Source: an uncultured Porphyromonadaceae bacterium
GTDB taxonomy: Bacteria; Bacteroidota; Bacteroidia; Bacteroidales; Muribaculaceae
Direction: 5' to 3'
DNA length: 5,258 nucleotides
NCBI GenBank assembly: GCA_947176355.1
Contig: CAMWQY010000199.1
Span: 1 to 5,258 of the forward strand
The position numbers were made by a program, and so were the translations under genes. The first letter of the stretch is position 1, and each line of letters begins with the position of its first letter. This document shows, in pieces, positions 1 through 5,258 of the stretch. Under the pieces are notes generated by a model. It made no database searches. It saw nothing but the letters and a program-made list of their open reading frames with translations, and was not told where the DNA came from.

Positions 1-132
1 CGAACAGGCACACAGCAGCCCCAGGAAGAAGAGGAGGAGGAAGAAGATGATGAGTTTGGAGTTAATCCATTCGACCCTAACCGCCGCAACAATGGCAACA
101 ACCGCAACCAGGGAATGCAGCGTACGCGTTAG
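1..132 (+). CDS. 3' end of an unidentified gene with acidic then Asn/Arg-rich tail
   Basis: Frame 1 is open from the first base to a TAG stop at 130-132 and gives the last 43 residues of a protein whose start lies left of the window. The visible part is low complexity: a Gln/Pro stretch, seven Glu codons in a row (25-45), then DDEFG, a short NPFDPN segment, and a tail rich in Asn and Arg (five Arg and six Asn in the last 17 residues). No catalytic or folded domain is visible, so no function is assigned. The Glu run makes a homopurine tract at about 23-47. Codon structure is clean and the stop lies 7 bases from the end of the convergent protease gene, which supports a real gene end rather than chance. 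An acidic block followed by a basic tail is common at disordered C-termini of envelope or nucleic-acid-binding proteins, but that is not diagnostic. Confidence 0.7.
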   Translation, partial: RTGTQQPQEEEEEEEDDEFGVNPFDPNRRNNGNNRNQGMQRTR

Positions 133-139
133 AGGGGCG

Positions 140-2155
140 TCAGTCAAAGGGAAGAGTCCTCTTCATCACTCCATATGGAGTATGAATCACATACAGACCT
201 GATTTAATGCCGGACAGCCCCGAAGCTGCTCCGGCATATCTTTTTATCCCGGTCATATCATAAACGGAAACAAAATCATCAGGAAGCAAAATTGCGGATG
301 GATCGTCGACAGTCTCCACTTCTCCCATACGCAAAGCCATTCTTAGGGCTGCCAGAGGATCAAAGTAGCCGTTTGCATTGTGGGGATCGTCCGGCTCGGG
401 AATATCCAACCGATTAGTAGCATTAATTATTTCGATTATCTCATCTACAGTGAGATCCGGCACGGCTTCCAGCCATGTGGCAATATAGCCGGCTACGTAT
501 GGAGAAGACATGGAAGTGCCTGCCTCTGAGATCCAAGGCAAGTCAAGCATCAAGCGAGGATAATCGGAATGCTTCTCAAGAAATGGGCGACTTGCTGACG
601 ACATGAGTGTAGCACCGGGAGCTACGGTGATGGGTAATGTACGTCCGTCACGAAGGGTGCCATAACTGCTATAGCGTACAGTAGCACCCGGATCGTAACC
701 AGTTGAATCTTGATATATTGGGTCCACTTCACCGGATACCGACATATAAGTAAGCGGCACTACGGAACGGTTACCATACATTCCTACACTTATCACCCTA
801 TCGCCACATGCGAGGTCGCTTATCGTTCGCTCCGAGGTGGGATGTGGATGGCCGGCCATAGCTACTAACCGGGTATGGCTTCCATCGGAATATACCTCAA
901 TATCGTTTCCAATTGAGCCTTTTACTTCCAATGCGAGATCATATCTGGCCCATCTTCCCTTTTCCGATATGATTGGAGACTCATAATCATAGCTTAGGAT
1001 TATATGATAACGTCCGTTTTCCGAATCGACTTCACCCTCGATCATCAGCATACCGACAAATGGGATTCCTGAAGAGCCGTAGCTATCATCATCCCATTCA
1101 AAAATCACTCTATTTCCATCTTCGGCAGTAAATTCTCCCAAATCAAGCACAGTACTCTTATTGTCATCATCAAAGACCTTGAGACTAAGAGCAAGAGGAT
1201 CTGCCGATCCGCTCCATATGTCGGTGGCTCCTTCCATTTTAAGTTGCAACCAGTCTTTGCTTCCAAGTCTAAATGACACCGATGGCTGATTTTCGGTAAA
1301 CTCAGTCAGAAGAGTATTCGTACGATGGCCTTCGTTTCCTGCCGACATCACGATGACAGCATCATCAGCACACATATCAAGGTATTGCGAAAATAGGGTC
1401 GATCCATCATGAGGACCGATATAACTTCCTACAGATATATTAATGACGGCCGGTTTTCCGACTTCCTTTGCATAATCAATTATATCTTCCACTCCGGTAA
1501 GAAGCCCTACATCTGTAAGCATTGATGTAGTGACCACTATATCAGCGTTTGTTGCAATACCGGAATAAGGAGTGGAAGCTCCGCCACCGGCAAGAATTCC
1601 ACATACATGAGTGGCATGAAACTCATCAATGGAATCAGTGAGCCACTCGCAGTAGGCATTCTCACCCTCAAGAACTATTCTCTTGCCATCAAGCTCTTTA
1701 TACTCCACTACACGTTTTATTCTTGACTTCCCATTATGATCAAGAAATGTAGGATGCATAGGATCAATACCCAGATCGCATATCCCGACTACTACTCCTT
1801 TGCCTGTATAGGATGTGGATCCAATTGCACCCAGTTGTATCAGGTTGGCGTCATAATATTGCTTGGCAATATCAAGAGTAGGGACTGCCTTTCTTAGGTT
1901 AAAGAATTGAGGGTCTTTGCTGCGGGTCTGAGGATTTGGGAAAAGACACAAAAGTATATTACCACGCCGACGCATTATCTCGACTCCTTCTTCAGCAAGG
2001 GAGTCGAGGGCTGCATCATCATGTATCTTTACTATACGTGGTAAATATTTATAAGAAGTGAAATCTACAGCATCTGCTCCCAGGCTAAACACTGTAATTA
2101 TACTGATTAGGAATAGAAAACGTTTCAATGACATTGATGCTGTAAGTATGGGCAT
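140..2155 (-). CDS. Secreted S8 family (subtilisin-like) serine peptidase with T9SS-type C-terminal tail
   Basis: This 671-residue protein is a predicted extracellular endopeptidase of family S8. It starts with a signal peptide (basic LKR at 10-12, hydrophobic core to about residue 25, GADA near 26-29). A short propeptide-like region (about 38-75) resembles inhibitor I9 modules. The catalytic triad is visible: Asp127 in GICDLGID, His180 in FHATHVCGI, Ser548 in AGTSMSSPYVAG. Oxyanion Asn274 lies in MSAGNEG. The catalytic domain is split by a beta-rich insert at about 285-435, between the Asn motif and the DLACGDRVISVG strand, as in CspA-like and some Bacteroidota S8 enzymes. The last 50 residues (VSVYDMTG, then GLYV and a final KR-TLPF strand) resemble a type A T9SS sorting domain, implying export across the outer membrane. 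The usual HGTH glycine is Ala181. It is the last gene of the minus-strand set, 27 bases after the TonB-domain gene. The first ATG (2155) has an AAAGAGG 14 bases upstream; ATG at 2134 (MSLKR) gives an equally good signal peptide. Natural substrate is unknown. Confidence 0.93.
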   Translation of the reverse strand: MPILTASMSLKRFLFLISIITVFSLGADAVDFTSYKYLPRIVKIHDDAALDSLAEEGVEIMRRRGNILLCLFPNPQTRSKDPQFFNLRKAVPTLDIAKQYYDANLIQLGAIGSTSYTGKGVVVGICDLGIDPMHPTFLDHNGKSRIKRVVEYKELDGKRIVLEGENAYCEWLTDSIDEFHATHVCGILAGGGASTPYSGIATNADIVVTTSMLTDVGLLTGVEDIIDYAKEVGKPAVINISVGSYIGPHDGSTLFSQYLDMCADDAVIVMSAGNEGHRTNTLLTEFTENQPSVSFRLGSKDWLQLKMEGATDIWSGSADPLALSLKVFDDDNKSTVLDLGEFTAEDGNRVIFEWDDDSYGSSGIPFVGMLMIEGEVDSENGRYHIILSYDYESPIISEKGRWARYDLALEVKGSIGNDIEVYSDGSHTRLVAMAGHPHPTSERTISDLACGDRVISVGMYGNRSVVPLTYMSVSGEVDPIYQDSTGYDPGATVRYSSYGTLRDGRTLPITVAPGATLMSSASRPFLEKHSDYPRLMLDLPWISEAGTSMSSPYVAGYIATWLEAVPDLTVDEIIEIINATNRLDIPEPDDPHNANGYFDPLAALRMALRMGEVETVDDPSAILLPDDFVSVYDMTGIKRYAGAASGLSGIKSGLYVIHTPYGVMKRTLPFD

Positions 2156-2169
2156 TCAGAAGGCACCAG

Positions 2170-2176
2170 CCTCTTT
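2170..2176 (-). promoter_or_regulatory. Candidate ribosome binding site of the S8 peptidase gene
   Basis: The minus strand reads AAAGAGG here, in the 27-base gap after the TonB-domain gene. It sits 14 bases from the ATG at 2155, longer than usual, and much farther from the alternative ATG at 2134, before which no Shine-Dalgarno-like sequence is seen. It therefore mildly favours the upstream start. Bacteroidota often initiate without a strong Shine-Dalgarno, so this is weak evidence. Confidence 0.35.
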
Positions 2177-2182
2177 ACCCGA

Positions 2183-2548
2183 TCATTCAGGTAAGGTAAA
2201 CGTAATGCCTACAGTCGCCTCGCTGTCTACCGGCTGCCCTTCTACAGTAGCGGGAATCCACGCGGGCATGCCTTTAACAAGACGCACTGCTTCCGCTTCC
2301 AGATCAGGGTCGACAAGACGCACGATTGATATTTTATCAAGGGCACCATCAGACTTAACAAGGAACTTAACATGCACCACTCCTTCTATGCCATTATTGA
2401 TAGATGGCTGAGGATATTTGAGATTAGTGTTGATATATGAAGTGAGAGCCTTTTCTCCACCGGGATACTGTGCGGGAATTGTATCTGACTGAGCCATTGC
2501 AGGGATTGCGATGGAGAGAGCAGCAAGGATAGAAAGATATTTTTTCAT
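2183..2548 (-). CDS. Secreted stand-alone TonB C-terminal domain protein
   Basis: The 121-residue product has a clear signal peptide (MKK, hydrophobic 5-17, AMA cleavage site after Ala19) followed almost directly by one TonB C-terminal domain. Features seen are PGGE at 29-32, the helix ending in LKYP (43-46), the strand EGVVHVKFLVKSDG (55-68), the helix with EAEAVRLV (85-91), MPAWIPA (94-100) and the last strand ATVGITFTL. This is the fold that contacts the TonB box of outer-membrane receptors. A normal TonB has an uncleaved inner-membrane anchor and a Pro-rich spacer; both are absent, so this protein should be free in the periplasm and cannot itself transmit ExbBD energy. It follows the receptor gene by 55 bases and precedes the protease by 27. 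It may be a receptor-specific accessory, a competitor of TonB, or a domain reused for other protein binding. The ATG at 2548 is supported by AAAGAGA 5 bases upstream and by the signal peptide. Confidence 0.9.
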   Translation of the reverse strand: MKKYLSILAALSIAIPAMAQSDTIPAQYPGGEKALTSYINTNLKYPQPSINNGIEGVVHVKFLVKSDGALDKISIVRLVDPDLEAEAVRLVKGMPAWIPATVEGQPVDSEATVGITFTLPE

Positions 2549-2553
2549 AATAT

Positions 2554-2560
2554 TCTCTTT
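2554..2560 (-). promoter_or_regulatory. Ribosome binding site of the TonB-domain gene
   Basis: Minus-strand AAAGAGA lies 5 bases before the ATG at 2548. The surrounding 55-base gap (2549-2603) is A/T-rich and is the largest spacer within the gene set. It contains a TTTG near the receptor stop that could be a Bacteroidota -33 box, but no matching TAnnTTTG -7 element is seen at the right distance, so an internal promoter is not called. Confidence 0.5.
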
Positions 2561-2603
2561 AAAAAGTTTCTTTTACTAATAAGACAATAAAAACAGCAAA
2601 AGG

Positions 2604-4484
2604 TTACATATGCCATGTCAGAGAAACGCTCCCACCAATACCTGTGGTAAGCGGCGAGTTATAATAATAGTAATCCGGGATATAATTGAGGAGATTATCA
2701 ATACTTACACCTAAGGAGAAGTTTTTGGGAAATGTCTGACTTATATTTAGTCCAAGCATAGAGTAGGCAGGATAACGCTGAGTGCGTGCTGCCTCCTGAG
2801 AAAAGAAAGAGAGCACGTCGCCCGTGACAGCTGACATCCATTTGAAATTCGCAGTAGCCGTAAAGCGCCAATCAGGTTTCCAAACATGCGTCCAATCGGT
2901 TTTCAATGTCAGGGCATGCGGACGGGTAGGATTTGCCCGAAGATCGCCTTTACTGTAATTCTCATGAGTGAAGATATATTCTCCATTGAAGGTAAGCCCG
3001 AAATCGAATGATTTCATAGCAGAGATATCTACACCATATATCTTAACCCTCTTCAGATTTATATATTGCTGACCTGCAAGGATGTCGCTCCAAAGATAGG
3101 ATATACGGTTGTCGACAATGTTGTGAAATGCCATCACTGTGATGCTTCGGCTTCCCTTAAGATATTCAGCCGACACATTCATGTTATGGCTTGTCTCCGA
3201 TTTCAAGTCGGGATTACCATAGACATGGAATATTCCGGCCATGTCGAAGTTCATGTAGAGTTCCTTCAATGTCGGAGCGCGAAATCCTGCAGCATAGTTC
3301 ATTCGAAGATAGCAATTTCCTTTCCCGGGACGCCACAATACGCTAAGTTTAGGCGAAATGCGATTTGCTCTTGATGCCGAAAACCAGTCATATCTTAGGG
3401 CCGGCACAAGCCATACATTGTTCGAAGGATGCCAGTCCCATTGCACATATGTGTCCAGATTAGTCTGGGAATAAGATCCGCTGTCAAACTCATACGACAT
3501 AAGATAGTCGTCGAGCCAGTCTCCGCCGGCGGTCAACGTGCCGGTGCCGTCAAATTCGTGAGAATACTGCACATGCATGGAGTTTTGACGGTTGCGATAA
3601 TCCCTAATCTGCTTATCGGTAGCGATTTCATAATCATACTTATCATAGGAGTCGAAAGAATACTTCGCAATGAAATCTCTCCATCTGCCCGACAATCCTG
3701 CGGAAATATCGCTGTAGCGGTCATAAATGGAATTTGTACTGTTACGCTGGCGCCAATAGTAGCCGGCACGTGCTGTAAGCGAAGCATCGTTGCCGATGGT
3801 GATAGTCGCACGATCCTTGACATTCCAGCTGTGGGTGGCATAAGCTCGGCTGAAGTCGCCCAGACGAGGGAAACGTATTTCACCTTGTGAGTCAAAACGT
3901 GCGTCAAGTGAGTTGGCAACACGATTCTTCCTATAAGTTGCAAGCGCTCCATAGCTTTGCAGCTGATGGGAACCATAACGCGCATTGAGTTTGAGATGTG
4001 TGCCCTCTTTAGGGCGGCCGGAGATTATATTGACCACACCGCCTGTGGCGTTGGAGCCATAGAGCGACGAAGCCGCGCCTTTGACTATCTCCACCCTCTC
4101 CACATTCTGAAGATTCAGGCGGGAATAATCGGGATTATCCAAAGTTTCTCCTGCCAAGCGTTCTCCATCAAGAAGAAACAATATGCCTCCTCCACCGAAT
4201 CCGGAAATGTTGATCTGGGGATTTTGTGCCATGCCAAGTGAGAATTCAACTCCGGGCATCTGCTGCTCAAGCAAAGAGCCTATATCAGGTTTGCCACTAC
4301 GTGTGATGTCGGCTTGAGTTATGACCCGCGTCACTACCGGAATATCCTTGAGCAGTTTGGGTGTGCGCGTAGCAGTGACCACAACGGTCTCAAGAGTGTC
4401 CGGAGTGGAAACGACAAGGTCGGGAGCAACCTCCGAAGAGTTACTCCCGGCCATTAAAGCCATTATTATTCCTGAAATAATCAA
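2604..4484 (-). CDS. TonB-dependent outer-membrane receptor, HmuR-like (probable heme or related ligand)
   Basis: This 626-residue protein is a ligand-gated outer-membrane transporter powered by TonB-ExbBD. A TonB-box-like segment (ETVVVTATRTPK, 32-43) leads into a plug domain at about 45-157, with ISGFGGGG (93-100), LLDGERL (104-110), VERVEIVKGAASSLYG (128-143) and GGVVNII (148-154). A beta-barrel follows to the end. FRAPTLKELY at 401-410 and NPDL at 424-427, with His420 between them, match the FRAP/NPNL region of heme receptors; the GERL...DNPDYSRLN plug segment also resembles HmuR. The motif occurs in some cobalamin and siderophore receptors too, and the plug lacks the His reported in HmuR, so the substrate is tentative. 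The barrel ends SLTWHM, with Met last instead of the usual aromatic. Start choice is uneasy: TTG at 4484, one base after the lipoprotein stop, gives an N-terminus without positive charge; in-frame ATGs at 4463 and 4454 would lose most of the signal segment. Length is typical of small single-ligand receptors. Confidence 0.93.
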   Translation of the reverse strand: MIISGIIMALMAGSNSSEVAPDLVVSTPDTLETVVVTATRTPKLLKDIPVVTRVITQADITRSGKPDIGSLLEQQMPGVEFSLGMAQNPQINISGFGGGGILFLLDGERLAGETLDNPDYSRLNLQNVERVEIVKGAASSLYGSNATGGVVNIISGRPKEGTHLKLNARYGSHQLQSYGALATYRKNRVANSLDARFDSQGEIRFPRLGDFSRAYATHSWNVKDRATITIGNDASLTARAGYYWRQRNSTNSIYDRYSDISAGLSGRWRDFIAKYSFDSYDKYDYEIATDKQIRDYRNRQNSMHVQYSHEFDGTGTLTAGGDWLDDYLMSYEFDSGSYSQTNLDTYVQWDWHPSNNVWLVPALRYDWFSASRANRISPKLSVLWRPGKGNCYLRMNYAAGFRAPTLKELYMNFDMAGIFHVYGNPDLKSETSHNMNVSAEYLKGSRSITVMAFHNIVDNRISYLWSDILAGQQYINLKRVKIYGVDISAMKSFDFGLTFNGEYIFTHENYSKGDLRANPTRPHALTLKTDWTHVWKPDWRFTATANFKWMSAVTGDVLSFFSQEAARTQRYPAYSMLGLNISQTFPKNFSLGVSIDNLLNYIPDYYYYNSPLTTGIGGSVSLTWHM

Positions 4485-4488
4485 CTTA
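4482..4488 (-). promoter_or_regulatory. Stop/start junction (TAA-G-TTG) coupling lipoprotein and receptor
   Basis: On the minus strand the lipoprotein stop TAA (4488-4486) is followed by one base and then a TTG (4484-4482) in the receptor frame. No Shine-Dalgarno-like sequence is evident, so initiation probably relies on ribosomes that have just terminated. The receptor frame is closed by an in-frame TAA only 12 bases upstream of the TTG, leaving no upstream ATG or GTG. The three codons between (Lys-Asn-Lys) would have made a normal basic signal-peptide start. Confidence 0.45.
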
Positions 4489-4986
4489 TTCTTTTAGGTT
4501 TCCGTCGAATGAAAAAAGAATATCCATCGGCATCATACCCGGTTTGAGCTGATACTTTAGAGTTACCTTCTTATCGTTTACAGTACCGATAAGATTGCTT
4601 CCTTCGTAGGACTTTCCGTCAATTGTAAGGTTGAAGGAATCTTCCTTAAATGTATAAACATTTCCGCTGGCTGTCACATCCACATCGTCTACTGTCAGCG
4701 AAGGGATGGTAAACGGCTTTGCATTCGGGATAGGAGGAGCGAAGGTACATTCAGGAATCACAACAGTCACATCATCGTTATCCTCCTTGTCTTTAAGAAT
4801 CTTCAGGTCGAATTCTCCTTCAATTGTGCCGGGATCAAAACCCATCACTGTATAGCCAAGGGTGCCGGAGTAGGTACCGATGATGGCATCGGCAGCAGTA
4901 GGATCATCATCCTTGTCGCAGCTTACTAAAGCCGGGAGGAGAAGCAATAGAGTCGAGAGAAGGACAAATATATTCAACTTTTTCAT
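4486..4986 (-). CDS. Surface-exposed calycin-like lipoprotein
   Basis: The 166-residue product has a type II signal peptide: MKK, a Leu-rich core (7-19) and the lipobox LVSC with Cys23 as the lipidated residue. The next residues, DKDDD (24-28), fit the acidic lipoprotein export signal that sends Bacteroidota lipoproteins to the outer face of the outer membrane. The body (about 35-163) is a run of short beta strands: it opens with IIGTYSGTLGY (35-45) and closes with GTVNDKKVTLKYQL (134-147) and a final DILFSFDGN strand. This pattern resembles the calycin-like beta-barrel domain of Bacteroidales lipoproteins; the assignment is by eye. A Met cluster (Met151, Met152, Met154) precedes the last strand, and there is one Cys in the mature body (Cys80). 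Its ATG overlaps the FKBP stop (TAATG) and its stop lies one base from the receptor start, so it is probably made together with the receptor and may hand it ligand, as HmuY does for HmuR. The ligand is unknown. Confidence 0.82.
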   Translation of the reverse strand: MKKLNIFVLLSTLLLLLPALVSCDKDDDPTAADAIIGTYSGTLGYTVMGFDPGTIEGEFDLKILKDKEDNDDVTVVIPECTFAPPIPNAKPFTIPSLTVDDVDVTASGNVYTFKEDSFNLTIDGKSYEGSNLIGTVNDKKVTLKYQLKPGMMPMDILFSFDGNLKE

Positions 4987-5258
4987 TACTGCTGACCTAT
5001 ACTAATTAGTTCAACTTCAAAGATAAGGTCTTGGTTGGGGCCGATCGGACCACCGGGAGTACCCATCTCGCCATATGCAAGATTGCTTGGAATATAGAAT
5101 ACGGTCTGTCCACCGGTTTTCATGAGCTGAAGTCCTTCTGTCCAACCTTTAATCACGGCCTGCAGGGGGAATGTAGTAGGCGCCCCCGGCTCAGCGTGTG
5201 ATGGGGATACCGGGCCAGCCAGATGACGACCGGTATAAGGGGCGGGGCGCGGGTGGGG
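4986..5258 (-). CDS. FKBP-type peptidyl-prolyl cis-trans isomerase, C-terminal part
   Basis: The frame runs from the right edge to a TAA at 4988-4986 and gives the last 90 residues of an FKBP domain, cut at the window edge. It would catalyse cis-trans isomerisation of Xaa-Pro bonds; in Bacteroidota such enzymes are often periplasmic or lipid-anchored, but the N-terminus is missing so location is unknown. Hallmarks are [17 protein letters not shown] (Phe, Val-Ile and Trp of the active-site floor), [19 protein letters not shown] (with the conserved Tyr), [10 protein letters not shown] and [10 protein letters not shown] (with the conserved Phe). The outermost 20 to 28 residues keep only traces of the family pattern (YTGR-L-G), and the VFDSS box reads V-S-P-S, so the conserved Phe and Asp are missing. 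This decay coincides with an abnormally G-rich edge and is probably sequence error. The stop overlaps the lipoprotein ATG by one base, indicating coupling. Confidence 0.9.
   Translation of the reverse strand, partial: PHPRPAPYTGRHLAGPVSPSHAEPGAPTTFPLQAVIKGWTEGLQLMKTGGQTVFYIPSNLAYGEMGTPGGPIGPNQDLIFEVELISIGQQ
5202..5258. other. Suspected low-quality, G-inflated window edge
   Basis: The plus strand becomes very G-rich here, ending in runs of four G separated by single bases. In the same stretch the FKBP translation departs from its family at several normally fixed positions without losing frame. At 5206, 5213, 5218, 5239 and 5242, changing a G back to A or T would restore Phe, Thr, Asp, His and Val of the expected VHYTG...DGTVF pattern. 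A uniform bias toward G fits base-calling error at a read or contig end better than divergence. Confidence 0.55.

Noticed and set aside
151..164. Perfect inverted repeat GAAGAG-TC-CTCTTC as a terminator for the convergent genes
   Set aside because: Only a 5 to 6 bp stem with almost no loop, inside the protease coding end, and no T-run follows on either strand.
2562..2580. Small A/T hairpin (AAAAG / CTTTT) before the TonB-domain gene as an attenuator
   Set aside because: A five-pair A/T stem with a 3-base loop is too weak and is expected by chance in such a spacer.
2549..2603. Internal promoter for the TonB-domain and protease genes
   Set aside because: A TTTG is present near the receptor stop but no TAnnTTTG element lies at the right spacing; A/T-richness alone is not enough.
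3429..3890. Plus-strand open frame of about 150 codons opposite the receptor, and similar frames at 2058-2411, 3066-3374 and 3957-4241
   Set aside because: They lie antisense to strongly conserved coding sequence, show no recognisable domain, and have compositions typical of shadow frames.
3533..3985. Same-strand open frame of 150 codons within the receptor gene
   Set aside because: It sits wholly inside the barrel-coding region in another frame, with no start signal or family resemblance; the receptor frame is intact through it.
1..5258. Mobile element, CRISPR array, tRNA or rRNA
   Set aside because: No terminal inverted repeats, transposase motifs, spaced direct repeats or RNA-gene signatures were seen; the window is almost wholly coding.

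Overview
The window looks like Bacteroidota DNA, most likely order Bacteroidales and possibly Muribaculaceae-like. The evidence is indirect but consistent: a subtilisin-like protease with a C-terminal tail resembling a type IX secretion (T9SS) sorting domain, a lipoprotein with an acidic surface-export motif right after its lipobox cysteine, a short secreted TonB C-terminal-domain protein with the PGGE-type opening typical of this phylum, and weak or purine-rich A-biased ribosome sites. No rRNA, tRNA, CRISPR or mobile element is visible. The odd length and the degraded right edge suggest this may be a whole small contig rather than a slice of a long one.

Layout, left to right. Bases 1-132 (+) hold the 3' end of an unidentified gene with a poly-Glu then Asn/Arg-rich tail. 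It converges, 7 bases apart, on a minus-strand gene set that fills the rest of the window. Read in the direction of transcription (right to left) this set is: an FKBP-type peptidyl-prolyl isomerase (4986-5258, cut by the window edge); a small calycin-like surface lipoprotein (4486-4986); a TonB-dependent outer-membrane receptor with HmuR-type motifs (2604-4484); a secreted stand-alone TonB C-terminal domain (2183-2548); and an S8 serine peptidase (140-2155). Junctions are 1-base overlap, 1-base gap, 55-base gap and 27-base gap, so one transcript is plausible. No convincing internal promoter was found; the main promoter is presumably beyond 5258.

How they may work together (inference): the receptor carries the FRAP...NPDL segment with a histidine between the two boxes, as in heme receptors such as HmuR and HemR. 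It is translationally coupled to a predicted surface-exposed lipoprotein with a ligand-binding-type fold, much as hmuY precedes hmuR in Porphyromonas gingivalis. A predicted secreted protease downstream could release cargo from host or dietary proteins. The locus therefore reads as a compact 'protease, surface binder, receptor, TonB accessory' uptake cassette. The substrate (heme, another tetrapyrrole, a peptide or a metal complex) cannot be fixed from sequence alone.

The last roughly 60 bases are very G-rich on the plus strand. Several FKBP consensus residues there are lost by changes that each go to G, which suggests sequencing error at a contig or read end rather than biology.
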